DNA from: Adineta vaga
Taxonomy: Eukaryota; Rotifera
NCBI GenBank assembly: GCA_021613535.1
Contig: CP075495.1
Location: forward strand, 4,960,001 to 5,024,000
Reading direction: 5' to 3'
Length of the DNA stretch: 64,000 nucleotides
Below are positions 23,637-37,200 of the stretch, piece by piece. The notes under the pieces were generated by a model. It made no database searches, had not been told where the DNA came from, and was given only the letters and a program-made list of their open reading frames with translations. The position numbers and the translations under genes are program-made. Position 1 is the first letter of the stretch, and the number at the start of each line of letters is the position of its first letter.

Positions 23637-26600
23637 GTAATCTTTTTATTTAGTATATGATTTGTATGCCTGGTTGCGTGAGTCGAAGTTATATTATTAT
23701 CAAGAGGCTTCGATTTTTGTATTTAAACTTTACTATTAACTACACAAGATCTTTATCCAATCTGTATGTATATACACGCGTGCTCATGTCTATGTGGTAT
23801 AGAAGAAGAAAAGAAGAAAAAAAAACTCGAGAAAGAAAATGACAACCTTTTCGTCTTCACACGCCGTGCGAACACAGCGCAGCGCGCTCGATAAGTGAGT
23901 ATCTATGAGTAATTGTGGTTGAAAAGAAAGAAAGAAAGAAAAAATACGAGAAGCAAAGAACGACAAACTCGAATGCCCGGGTAGTTTTTTTTATAGATAT
24001 ATTTTCTCTTTTTCTGTTGTTATTCCTTTCCATCGCACTCTTATGCCAATAGAACACAACTCCATCTTCTTTTTGTATTCCGATATGTTGCGTAAACTAT
24101 GTATGCATTGCGTATAATGTAACAATGTCGAACAGACAAAAAAATACATGTAGAAAGAAAAAGAAATTAAGAATCGATAAACACTGTCATTGCTATTAAA
24201 AAAACTAAATCTCATTTTATTTCTCATTACAGCTTCTATTCTCATAATCATAATAAAAACGAAATTATCACTAATTTAGAAGCAATTTTTTTTTTGCTTG
24301 ATTGTATATATGTATATATATCTAATGATGTATATTATGAAAAGTTATATTAACAAAAAAAAAAAGAAGAGAAAATTTGATCTACGAGATAATCATGTAA
24401 ACGATGATGAGTTGTGTAAGTCTAATAGAATTTAGAAATAAACATTGGCAGTTGTTGATGACTGATCGACAGGAACATGCATACATAGCGCATTTTTTTA
24501 CTACACAGCACGGATTAGGTCAGTCACACATGTACTTACTATCCTATGTTCATTAACTTTCAGTCGTACTGTGCATAATTAAAGGGAATGTGAGAATAAG
24601 AAAAGGAAAAAATGTGACGGTGGACAACAAAAACATTAACGACCGGAAATGCGTCGATGATCTTCTACCTATAGAGTTAGACTAGCGCGACATATGTCCA
24701 GTACTGAATAGATTGAACAATGGTCGGATCGCGTGTATGCATGTGTGCACTCCGAACATGTGTGCAATGGAGATCATCGAAGCAATGAAGAAAGAAAGTC
24801 TTCTTTTCTTTCAATGTGTACTTTAGTATACGAATGTGGACGAATAATGAATTATTGATCAAATCATACGATGGACGAAACAAACGGACTCTATATGTAT
24901 GTCCACATCATCTTCATCAGAGAGATTAGCGTTTGTGTGTGTGTATGTATATATATGTACAAAAAAAATCGAAAGAGAGTCCTCTTCGTCGTATAGTATT
25001 TGCTCACGCAGAGGAGAATCGGCATGCTCTTGTGTATGAATATGTGTATACTCTATTCTTCATCACCATCATGCTAATCGCAGTAGGTGTACAACAGAAA
25101 AAAACGAGAGAAAAGAGGAAAAAAAATAAAACCCAGAGTGAATTCACCTTGACAATAGGTGAATAAATGAGTGGTCCCTCCTTCTCTCTGTTGTTTCAAT
25201 TGACTGGACGTGAATATATTGATGTATAAAAAACGAAAGCTTTTTATATATTTTCTCTTTTCTTCTATTCTTACCGACGTAGGAGAAAAGAATTAATAGG
25301 AAAAGATTATCGGACAGGTGTACATCAAGTTTACTAATGAGATGATGTAAGCATAGTTTCTTTCCGTCACTTATCAGAGTATATATACGAGAATGCTATT
25401 TGACTGTCTGTCCAAAAAGAAAAACTCGACATAGAATAAATTATTAAGATTTTTCTTGTCTCTATCTTTCTCTTTTTCTTTCCTTTTTTTTTATTCGCCA
25501 CACACGCTTTGGCCAGCCAACAGCTACAATTAGCTATCTTTACTAACGTTTGATCCTAGCTTGAAGGCAAATGGTAGTGGTGATCTCTACTCATATCGAC
25601 TCCGTCGAGTGGTTAAACCACTTGAAGACGGAAGTTGTTCGCTCGAGCTCGTTATCATAAATGCAAAATCATTATCGACATCATTGTCGTTCCTTTACAT
25701 CAATCAAATGTAACATGTGTACTACTCGGATATGCAAAAATGTCTGATTTTTATATCTATGCCAGAATGTTTAATCATCAATACAGTAGGATATAGACAT
25801 TGTCCATTAACTGTGAACACATTAACCTATGTGAAATCTCATCGAATATGAGAGATCTTAGGTGTATGTGTACGTTGCTATATGATCTCTCAAGAGAATG
25901 ATTGTCAAAATGGACAGAGAAGGAGAGAGAGAGTGCGAGAGAAAAAAAACCTGGCATAAGTTGTTAGACAGATAGATGAACGAAAGGTGAAATAGCTAAA
26001 GGTGTATAAATGTACATGAACAATTGATACGTACATCGGAGGAATAATGATGACTGACTCTAAGCCTCATTTTGTACTGCGGCAAAAAAGGGATTATAGT
26101 TCGAAAGCGGACACATTTCTTCTCTTTCTATCCATTAATTAGAGATGATGAGATATGTTCGATTACATAATATAGACATCTAACTATAAGCATCTGACTG
26201 GAAATATGATCAAACATATTTTCGTTGGAAATATGTTCGATATTTCGAGTTGAAATTGTACATACGTACATGATTAACTTTTTAATTTGACACGCGACAT
26301 GCCGCCAAACGTAAATTAACCTTCTACTCAGTATATCCGCTTACTACTTACCTGCATTCTTTAACTGTCGGCCATAACAAGAAAGACTAATCGTTGTCGT
26401 CGTCTTCTCATTGTGAACGCTAGTTGTATGTTATTTTAATATATTACTCACCCGCCTCAATCTCGGTTACAGAAAAAAAGGACTATCATGATTGACAATT
26501 TTAACGAGAAAAAGGTCAAATTGCACGCCTATATATATATATATATCATTCAAATAAATACATGCGAGACAAAATCATTAATCACTAGACAGACTGACGA

Positions 26601-28233
26601 GTTGAAGACCGGAAATTCGTGTAACGACATTCGCTTGAATTCTTCTTCAAAATGGAAAAAAATTGAGTTAGATCAAGAGAACAAATTCTGAAAATGATCT
26701 AACACACACATACTCCAAAAAAGAAACTTGATTGATGTCCATTCATATGACTATCTCTTAAATACATACTCATGTCTTATTTTCTTTTGATAAGTGAAGA
26801 ATGGCAATTATATGATGGTGTAAATCTCTGAAGACGCTATCTTCAATTGTACACTGTGCTAATCCAATGACCGATCATAGCATGAACCCCCCAATGATTA
26901 GTAAGGGCAGTGGAATCGAAATAATATTTGCATAACGTGATCGACTTGTCGTCTGGTGCCACTCATTGAAATTCTCATGTCATTTTTTTCTTCTCTTTTT
27001 TCTTGCTTACACACACACACACACACGCTCTCTCTCTCACTCGTTCTAATTCAATACAGTTTATGTTTGTCTAGTTCAAATATTTCTTTTGCTTTCTTTA
27101 CACACCTTTTGTCTTCATCTCAAATAGACAGACATAATCAAGATTCGATGCGATAAAATGAAGTGTACCAAGAGACTAGGATGATTTCAATAATGATGAT
27201 ATGATGAACTTCTGACTCATTGGATGAGACAGAGAGAGAGAGAGAGAGTGAGAAAAAAAGAAACAGAAGAGATGTGATTGATGACAAAGCAAGATGGCTA
27301 ACATCAAAACAATGAATGAATGAATGAACAAACGAATGAATACATACAGAGTACAACAAGAAATACGAGGACATTCTGTTTATTCATCTAAACAATATGT
27401 ACATCGATTATAGCAATGACTAACCAGAAGGATGTTTCATTTAGAATATATTGTTATTATTTCCCGGAGACATTTTGTTTTCTTCATTTCGTCTAATCCA
27501 TTAAAAAGAGAAAGAATACATCCGTATTCTGTTTTTGATATTGGATATGCTATATCTATATGTACACGGAAACAAGAGTCGAAACATGTGCAAAGTGTTG
27601 AATGTTCAATCAAGCAGTAATAGTAGGAACGTTCGTTCGCTTACTCGCTCACAAGTATGAACTGATCGAAATTAATCTGGCAGTTACTCTCATCGTGATC
27701 ATGATCATGATCATCATCAACACGAGTTGGGCCGTCACGAACAAACTCATTGCCGCAGGTGTTAAAATAAGGATATAATGAAAAGAAGAGGGAGGAGGGC
27801 GTCATCATCAGTTGATCAATGCATATATACATACTTGAGTTTGAACAACTGACCGGTGGTCACTATTCTCAAATCACATACATTAAATTATCTTCAGGCA
27901 AGAAGACAGAGAATGAGGAAAAGAAAGAATATTCATTAAAATCTAAGTGAGAAAAATGGATACTTCTTTCTTTCCTTTATAATTTAATCAACTATAAAAT
28001 AGCTTTTACTATCTTCATAATGATCTTTACAGATTTAATTTCAAGAAAAACATTAGATTGATACATCTATTATATAGAGACTGAAGAAGAGACGTATTCA
28101 TCTCTTTGTACAAATAGAAATCCTATGATCGATGCTATCGTCTTTATCTATTTGTCAACATGTATCGATGTCTTGTGCTTCGATTACTCATAGAAAGGTC
28201 AAAAATCGATGTTCATCAGTGGTAATGACTGAC

Positions 28234-28265
<32 letters not shown>

Positions 28266-29272
28266 GAGTGAAGAGTATTTGCTCAGAGAAGAAAGAAGAA
28301 GAAAAAAATACATATTGATCAATAAAATCGATTGATTAGATTCTTATGTAATAGAAAATGTGTTCGACGATTGGATGAATTCGTCTTTAGTAAACTAATG
28401 AGTTAATACGAAAAGAAACACCAAAGGTGATGATTTTACATTTTAATCTGGTTGGATCGAAATGATCTTATTAAGATATTATACTAAATGTCAAAAGGTG
28501 AAAGATTGAAAATATTAGATTTACTTCACTTCTTTCATTTCATTGAATTTTGAACTAGATTTCAAAACGATTGTTATTCATTTTAAATCAGTAGACCTTA
28601 TACATAGAATGATACATAAATTTATTCTTTGTTATTTACTAATGTTAATTTGAAATAACAAAATTCATTTGTACAACAAATCGTTGAATCTATTTCAATA
28701 TAAAATGCATTGATAATAATTTTGTAGAAAGTAATTCTGAATGAATGTTTATTTGACATTGACGATGATCTCATTACTAAACAATGCAAATTATTACAAA
28801 TATGTCGTTTTGTTTCTAATTAAGATAACATTTTTTTCTCATATATCAAAATCATAACATATCTTTTCTTGCTATTACGTACTCATCTTTTCTTTGATAT
28901 AGATTGATTTGTCAAGAGTTTCTCATCTCTATCATATAGATTATTATATAAGCAAAATATACTTTCAAATAATAATGATTTTCTTTTTCATTTATAAAAC
29001 ACTTTTACCAACGTATGATAATAAACACTAGTTCCGTTTTCTCTAGTGAGGAAAAAGCCAAACACGTGTATGATTTATTATGACAGAATGAAATAAACCT
29101 TCAGTGGGTTTTTTTTCTTTTGTATGTAATGTCATCACATAACGTTATATATCTAGACGTTTCTTTGCCATTGATGAATCAAAGCATCCCTTTTTCGTCT
29201 TGGAAGTAGCCAACCAGTCAATAAACCCATTACTGTGCGACTATTTCTCAACTTGGGAGATTTTACGGAAAG
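23637..29272. other. Large non-coding stretch between divergent genes
   Basis: About 5.6 kb between the NCAM-like gene (-) and the TRAF gene (+). No convincing gene. It has TA runs (26528-26544, 28234-28258), an AC run (27010-27026), a hairpin-forming GC-richer island at about 25500-25660, and an exon-like stretch on the minus strand at about 27649-27770. It may hold first exons and regulatory DNA for both neighbours. Confidence 0.5.
28234..28258. repeat. (TA)n microsatellite
   Basis: Twelve TA units. Confidence 0.9.
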
Positions 29273-29283
29273 TATATATAATT
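29273..29283 (+). promoter_or_regulatory. TATA-box-like element upstream of the TRAF gene
   Basis: TATATATAATT lies about 46-56 nt before the start codon at 29329, a reasonable core-promoter position if the 5' UTR is short. In AT-rich DNA such matches occur by chance. Confidence 0.35.
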
Positions 29284-29328
29284 CTGAAAGTTGCGTTCTA
29301 CGATCATTTCAAATAGAAACTTCTTACA

Positions 29329-30717
29329 ATGACTCTCATAAGCGATGAAACATTAGCTTTTCAACCCATCGATGACGATTCTGTCACTATGCAACCAGAA
29401 TTTAAGAGACAAAATTCACATAAACGTCAAAATTCAGATAACGACAAACAGGTATGTAAGCTTTTTCTTGATTTATACAGTTACTTCATTGCTGTAGTAA
29501 GCATTTAGCAGCGAGAGATGATAGGTAGCTATAAGTTACTAAGCAGAAAGAATCTCACTACGTAAACATTAATACGAATAATCATTATAGTCATCTAGTT
29601 AATTTCATTTTTATTTTAGTTTGTTGTTGATGATATACCATTCAAACGAGTACGTTCTTCGATAAATACAAGCATATTTGTACCATGTCCAATCGCTGAT
29701 TTCGGTTGTTTGCATGAGGTACCATCTAATGAATTAGAAGAACATTATTCAAGTTCCATTCATCAAGAATGTTTAATGAAAACGATCAATTTCTATACAC
29801 AACAATTGCATAAATCTTCTAAAAAAACAGAAGATCAATCGGAATTATCTGAGACTGTCAATGTACTTTCAGAATGTGTTTCATGTATACATGATGATAA
29901 TATCCAAATTCAACATAATGTCACTCAACTCGATAATAATATATGTACACTACAAAACCATGTTCAAACATTGAAAAGTTCAATCGATGAAACAAATCAA
30001 TATATTGAAAGTTCTCAAATGAATCAAAATGTTTTACAAACAGAAATGGAAAGTTTAAAAGAAAAAGTAACAGAACTGACTAGTCAATCATCGAACGATG
30101 GAACTTATATATGGAAAATCACCGATATTGCACAAAAGATTAATGATGCAGTTGCTGATCGTCAAACAAGTATCTATTCTCCTCCATTTTATTCATCACC
30201 CAATGGTTACAAAATGTGTATGAGATTGTATATCAACGGTGATGGTCAAGCACGAAGAACTCATCTTTCATTATTCTTCGTAGTTCTTCGTGGTGATTAT
30301 GATGCTATTTTACAATGGCCATTTTCTTTTAAAATTACCTTTTGTCTCTATGACCAAACAAATAAACAACAACATATTATCGAATCATTTCGACCAGATA
30401 TTAGATCAAACAGTTTTCAACGACCACGATCAAGTATGAATATTGCTTCGGGAGTACCACGATTTTGTCCCCTAACACACATTCAACAAGATAATAATCC
30501 TTATGTACGTGATGATTGTATGTTTATACGATGTATGGTAGAGTTTGCAAACATGCCGAAAACAATAACTCCATACGTTTTTAATCTGAATCCTGGTTTA
30601 CCAAAGAGTGTACAACAAGCAATGTATCAAGCAGAAATTGAACGACAAAAGGTAGAAGTATCCGATCCTTCAAAAAATCCACAGGAATCAACATCGAAAC
30701 TGGATACTATGAAATAA
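29329..30717 (+). CDS. TRAF-family adaptor without RING (zinc finger, coiled coil, MATH)
   Basis: Two exons (29329-29451 and 29620-30717, phase 0) give 406 aa. The N-terminus is short and carries two RQNS repeats in a basic context. It is followed by one TRAF-type zinc finger (about residues 62-95: CPIADFGC...H...H..C), a long coiled coil (about 95-185) and a C-terminal MATH/TRAF domain (about 200-365; begins GTYIWKI, includes PPFYSSPNGYKMCMRLYING and SLFFVVLRGDYD). TRAFs link TNF-receptor or Toll-type receptors to ubiquitin signalling; the MATH domain binds receptor tails. The RING finger that gives most TRAFs E3 ligase activity is absent, as in TRAF1, so this one is likely an adaptor or modulator. 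The start is the first ATG after a TATA-like element. Confidence 0.93.
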
Positions 30718-31812
30718 TACTAAAGAAAAATCATGATTGAGAAATACAAGATAGTCAGATATAATTATTTTTTCTTATTAAACATATTGCTGTTCATAAA
30801 AACTTTTCCATTAAAATTTTGTTTTTCATTTGATTTACGAGATTTTAATAAAATGCAAAGACTAAGAAAATTGTTCATTTGGAAATAGGAAAAAGATTGA
30901 ATAGATTCACACATGTATTTATGAAAGTCTTGTAGAAATTGCGTCAATTTTGTTATGTGAGTTTTGATCTATATCGAATCTGATACACGTGCGAAAGAAT
31001 GTCGTGTATTTGTTCATCATATGAAAACGTCTTAATTAAATGTGTGTGGTATCTAATTCGATTCTCATTTGATTGTTGTCTTGTTTATCAATCTGAGAGA
31101 TCATACTCATATAGTAGAACTTCAGCAATAAATCATCAGCATGGCAAATTACCAATCTATGTATTCATGATATAAAAGTTATAATTGATATGAAAATTTC
31201 TGTATTTCGTATTATTTGCGTAGATAACGAAATAATCTCAAATACCGTGTTCTATTCATCAATTAACTTTAATAGATAAAAACAACCTTATGTTTATCAA
31301 CGTAGTCATATAAACAAATGTGGATTCTTTCAGAAATTTCCTTTTCTCTCCACTATGCCTGTATTCAATTAATTCTCATTGCATTTATTTCTGTCTTATC
31401 TAGTGTAGAATGCCAATTGTTCTCATTTTAACTATCTTCTCTTGTTTCACAATTACAATACCTTCATATGTTTATAATGTTGTCTCTCGTTTTTTTCTCA
31501 TGACAGATACTTTTATTGTAATAATCACCTTGTAGTTCATCACTTCGACCAATATATTTATCATCATCGTATGACATTAAAATAATAAAGCACTTTGATA
31601 TTTATGATTAAATCTAAAAAGTCAGCTAAGATTTGTGTTGCTGAATAGAAATATCTTTTACTTTCCTAATATTTTCTTCATGTACTGATTGTTCATGTAA
31701 AACCGATAGATTATTTTCATTTCATTTATAGATCCCACGTGAACATTACATGCGTTATGATCCATCTTAAGTATATATCTGTTGGTAAAATCAATTGTAT
31801 GACGAATTTTAG
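30718..31812. other. Intergenic stretch, nothing evident
   Basis: AT-rich spacer downstream of the TRAF gene with no clear exon on either strand. It could hide upstream exons of the putative plus-strand fragment at 31813. Confidence 0.45.
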
Positions 31813-32184
31813 ACCTATAAACTCATTAATTATGCTAGTCAAGATCAATTTATACGCAATAAAACAATCAGTATCGGATATTTTTGGACTCATATACATC
31901 CGTTTAAGAAAATGAAACATGCAGTTCTGCTTTATACTGTTCGACGCTCAGATATTTCAAAGAACACTGTTTATGAGATAACGGTGATTATCATGAAGTA
32001 TAAATCAATTTCTTATGTATAACATTGTAAAAATCTCACATTTTATTATTGTATGTTTAGTTATAACGGCACAGTGAATGACTTAAACTGTCATAGTGTT
32101 ATTGATCCAGCGATTCAAACAACAACTGATCGACCTGCAATGCATACGACATCCAACTATACTAGAGATCTATCAAATAAATAG
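31813..32184 (+). pseudogene. Possible 3' exons of an unrecognised gene, or a gene remnant
   Basis: Two segments, 31813-31997 and 32061-32184, join in frame (phase 2) through a GTATAA donor and a TTTAG acceptor. They give about 102 codons ending in a stop. The first encodes a hydrophobic/aromatic segment (SIGYFWTHIHPF, AVLLYTVRRSD), the second a Thr/Asn-rich tail. Codon use resembles local genes, but no start codon or upstream exon was found, and in a neighbouring frame the upstream sequence is broken by stops. It may be a decayed copy or the end of a gene whose 5' exons I missed. Confidence 0.3.
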
Positions 32185-32460
32185 TAAAAGCAGCCTAAAA
32201 TTACCAACTATGATCCAAATTTTATATGTTGTAACAAATTCATCTACCTTATTAAGATGTTTCCTCCAGCTCAATTATTATATCAAAAATCTAAACACAT
32301 TTTTATTTTCATCACAAATATTTTATTCGATGTATATGAATCCTCTTGTTTTTCGTATTATCTACTTTCACTTGTTCTACTAAAAACTATTACACAACAC
32401 AAATATAAATAGTTTATATATAGATATTAACAAAAAAAAAAGATATCCATCAAAAAGTTC

Positions 32461-33672
32461 TTATGCCAATGAAATACTACTAACATCAACTAAATTTTTC
32501 ATCAAAGGTAAAAATGATGAACATGGTTGATATACTTCTAATACATGTTGTCGACTAATAACTAACCATCGATTATCAGGACTCATGGAAAAAGATCGAA
32601 TAAAATTATCTTGATTATGAAAAAGTCTTAGTCGTGTTACTTGTCCATCCGATGAAATTAAACAATGACCAATATTTACACAAGGAGTACATGTTTTGGC
32701 AAACCATTGTCCATTATTATGTAAATTAACTGGATAGAGAATATTTTCATTTGAATCCATTTGAATTCGATAGAGAAATTGATCAGTATTTAGATTGACT
32801 AAATCGATCATTTGTTTTTTACCAATAGAAATAGCAAGAGCGAGAATTTTGTTTGAATTCAAACGAATTGTTGTTACGGAAAGATCTTCTCCATGGATAT
32901 AACTACGAGATGATTGTACGAGAGATAATTTTGAAAGAGAATAATAACGAAGATCATAACCAAAAGAACGATTTATTATTAGATCATCACCATCGACAGC
33001 CATATATGATTTTCGATGTCCTTCAGTAGTGAACTAAGAAAGAGAGAAAAACAACATTAACTGAAAAGTTATTTTTTCATTCGACTAAGATCTTACTTGA
33101 ATTTGATGAATAGGAATCAGTTGTAATTGTTTCGTACTAGTTTTATATAATTGATCGGTAGTAAGAAGAAGAAAAGCATTTAATTTCGATGACCAAGCAA
33201 TTTCTTGAACATCGGCACAAGTTAATGGTAAAACGCATGTTTCAATATCCATTGTTTCCATATGAATCAATCGAAGTTGTCTACCATCAAGTAAAAGAAT
33301 ATGAGTTCGAGAAACATCAAGTATCAAACAAGGTGTATCTAATTTGAATCGTTTGATTAAATAATGATCATGTTCATCGAGCGTTTTTTCTAGACATAAT
33401 GCAGTGAAAGGTATTGGTAATGAAGATAAGGAAAGACATGTCTAATAAAGGATGAATTTGATGAGATGAAACGAAAAGATTCGTTTACTTACTTTTTTTG
33501 TTGAAATCGATAATCTTGATGATGATAATGATTTATTACCAAGTGGTGATTGTTGATCGAAAATTTGTGCACGATGAATAGATATTTTACTTTTTAATAT
33601 AATTGGACCTCCATTTTCAGTGATTCTTTTCACTGGTGATTCAGGAGGAGATGATGAATGTCTACAACCCAT
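32461..33672 (-). CDS. Myristoylation/palmitoylation-type protein with propeller-like body
   Basis: Three exons (33672-33493, 33441-33097, 33033-32461) all in phase 0 give 365 aa. The N-terminus MGCRHSSSPP matches a dual acylation signal (Gly2 myristoylation, Cys3 palmitoylation), followed by a Ser-rich linker with SP sites. The remaining 300 residues show repeated beta-strand patterns of the kind LILDVSRTHILLLDGRQLRLI and SMSPDNRWLVISRQHVLEV, resembling WD40-like or other beta-propeller blades, without clear WD dipeptides. I would expect a membrane-tethered scaffold; this is inference from the acylation signal. No specific family is recognised. The neighbouring genes give no functional clue. 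Confidence 0.85.
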
Positions 33673-34249
33673 TCAATTTTTTCCAATGTACTCGTTGGAA
33701 AAAAAATATATCTGAATCAGTTTTATCGATAGTTTGTAAATATAGAATAAGTAATGAAGAGAATAGCAAAAGGGATTAAAGGGATACATCCATACATTCG
33801 ATTCTATCGATGTCTGAAGTGTAAATATAAACCCTGGAATCACATGTGAATCATATTAAATGATGTCCACGATATTAGTAATAGAATTTCAAATGTAACG
33901 AATCACATGAAATAAAGAAATATCTTATACGATTAAATTAGATTCAAACACATTTATGTTCATGAAGCTTAGCTTTCCTAGAATTCAAATCGAATCCTAC
34001 TAGTTGATTCATAATTTATTTTAATCTAACATTGAAAAAGATTTGTTTTCACAAAGAAAAAAGACAACATCTTAAAATACAATTGAAACTCAATAACAAT
34101 GGTTTACATGTAATATATTCTTTCATAGATGAGAAAAGAGAACAAGACTAACGGTAATATAAAAGATGGAAAAAGTAACCTAAATATATATGACTTAAAA
34201 CTACAAAAGAATATTACATGAAACCGAACATATCATTTTTCTAACTCAT
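33673..34249. other. Intergenic stretch, nothing evident
   Basis: AT-rich spacer between two minus-strand genes, presumably the promoter of the acylated protein gene and the 3' UTR of the next; no distinct element recognised. Confidence 0.5.
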
Positions 34250-37200
34250 CTATTTCTTTCCATCTGCTTCTTTTCGTGCTTGTGCTTTAAGTTCGAGTTC
34301 TTCAAAATCTGATTTTAACCAATCAAGCATATCCGAAAAAACGACAACACCATTGGATGAAGGATCTGATACAGATGGTAATGGTCGTTGACTACTAAGC
34401 ATGTCACCATCATCATCTCCGGGTTTAATATCAATTTCTTCAGGAAACATGTCATCATCATCATCATCATATTCAAGACAATTGGATGCATATTGTTGTT
34501 GATGAATTTTATAATGATTTTTCATTCGATAAGCCGATGGAATATATTGTTTACAAATTGAACAAACACGTCGTTTCAATTCTTTTCGTACACTTGAACA
34601 ACAATAATCAAATGGTATAATATCATTTTGAGTATTTTGCATAACAACACCATGAAATTGAATACGTTGAATTAATGAACCATAGAAAACACCTTTTTGA
34701 TAATCACGATCAGCCATAGCTATACCACGTGGTGTTCGTTCAAATGGAACTGGTGCAGGAAGAAAACGATGAGGAAATACTTGAATATAGTTTGTTCGCC
34801 ATGGACCACAACATGATATGGAATTACAACGAACAATTTGAATTGTATATTGAGTTTGAAGAACATGTGTAGCACACCAATATCTGAAGAAAAGTCAAGT
34901 TTTACTTTTGATTATAACTAATAATCAATGAAATTAATAATCTTACTCATCAATATCATATTTTGGAGTATCTCGTAATAATTCACCATCGGAGTTAATG
35001 CGTGGAGGTCGAACTCTTTCTTGATAATATTCATCACTTTGATGAATACGACGTTCAATGGGTTCTTCGGCTTCTTCTTCATAGCATACACTAAACAGAA
35101 AAAGAATTGACATTTAAATCAAACTGAAAAATTCATATTTCTCTTCAAATTGTACCGATCTAGAATATGATTCATGACTACATTAACATCAACTGATCGT
35201 AATTCATCTTGCGTTGATGCTGGTGGATTAATATATTCAGCAACAACAGGATATTCATCAATAATTGATCCACACCAAACTTCAGCAAGAACTTCTCCAG
35301 CTTTTCTAAAATTTATTCGTTCTAATTCATGATTGACAGTTACACCTGAATCATTTAAATGTGTACCAAAATGATCATGAGGTAGAATAAGACCAGCTAA
35401 ATCATGTGAAAGTGGTGCCATACGTCGTTCAACAACATTATAAGCCGATTGACCTGGTGCATGTGTTAGAACGAATAGAGTATCAAGATTATATTTACGA
35501 AATTTTCGTATAGCAGCAACAAGTGTTTTAGGAAAACGAGGATTTTCATCTGGACCACCGTCAACAGTTATAATAACAATTGGTTTAACTTGACCAGTAT
35601 AATCACGAGCTGTTTTTTCAAATTCTTTTAATCCAACAAGACGATCAAAATCACATGTATGACTATTTGCATCACTACGATCATGTTTTGCTGAACGAAT
35701 TGCAATATACGTTGGACCAGAATAACCTACATCATTGTTTTCAGTCATCATACAACCAGCATAAACACTATAAAGCAAATAAATTATCAATTAAAACTGA
35801 ATCATGGACCTACCTAGGAGTTAATTGATGGCGAGGTGCAACAGTCCAATCATGATCAGGTAAACGAACACGATAATCCAAATGCATTAACATTGGTGCT
35901 TGAATTTTTGCTGCTGGTAAACCAATTGGTACTTTACATTTATCATCTTGTGATAAGAAAAAGACAACATCATTACCAAATATACCAGCTAAATCTTTGA
36001 TATAACGAATAGTTGCCGTAGCAAAATGTCCATCTGAGATTATTAGAAGAGCAGAAAAAGAAAATCATCGATTGATCATTTATGAGTTAATATTCAAACC
36101 TTCATGTTTGCTATGTTCATCATTTTGAGCTTTACGAAGTCGTACAGGAACAGTTCGAACATGTTTTTTACCATCAATAGAATTTGAACGATGTGGTAAT
36201 AATCTTCAAAAAAGAAAATCAATTGTTATTATGTATGTGTCAATATATTTCTTACCGATAATAAAGCGTTGATCGTTTGATATCGTAACCACGTTCTTTG
36301 ATTTTTTCTCGTAGATCATCCAATGTTAAACATGGTCGAATGGTTTGTGAACGTCGATTGTCATCTGCAGCACCACCAACTTTGGCAATTTCTTCAATAA
36401 TTTGTAATAAATCTGGACATTCTTCTTCGATAGGTGGTCGACCTATAATTGGTCGATAGATTTTATTTAATTCAGTTGCAAGTTCAGGATTTTTTTCACA
36501 TAATGCTTCAATTTTACGCTAGAAAGAAAGAAAAAAAACTCTTAATAATGTTTCAAACAAATATTTCTTTTACTTTTTTGATTTCACGAGCTCGTTTTTT
36601 TGCTGTTTGTTCAGCTTTTAATCGTTTTAAATCATTTTTTTTCTTCTTTTGTTCGACTAATAATTTTTTTAATTGTTTCTCTTGTTCTGTTGTAGCCATT
36701 CCCATATTTTTGACTTGAACTAATTGAATAATACGTTCATTGATTTCATGAATTTCTTTTGAAACTTTTTCTTGAGCTGGTGCACGTGTCTTTTTAGCAA
36801 GAATTTCAGCAGCTGTACGAATCTTTTCTGGTTTCTTTTTCGATTCATCTGCACCTTGTTGATCAGTTGAAGTGCCTTCTTCTTCTTCTTCTTCTTCTTC
36901 CTCTGCTTGTTGCTTTTTGTTTCCATTGATTATTTCGTTTTCAATATCGGATGATCGTGTTCGTTTCTTTCGTTTTTTTACTGTACGACCATTACTTTCT
37001 TTTTCACCATTTGTTTCCGTTTTTTTCTTACGTCCACGTTTTTTAGGTGGAGCCGTTTCACAACGATCTAAACCACATGCACTACTAGTATTATATTTTT
37101 CAAGATATTCATCAATTTTTTCTTTAACAAGAGTTTCATTCGTTTTTATTTCATTCCATTCAGTTTGAGCAGCTGTATGAGATAACTAAAGAGAAAATAA

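Noticed and set aside
25600-25660. Functional Leu/Ser tRNA
   Set aside because: Only the D-arm-like stretch matches; acceptor and T-arm pairing could not be formed and no clean B box was seen.
36872-37168. 98-codon plus-strand frame rich in Ser and Phe
   Set aside because: It is the antisense shadow of the Glu/Lys-rich exon of the DDE-like gene.
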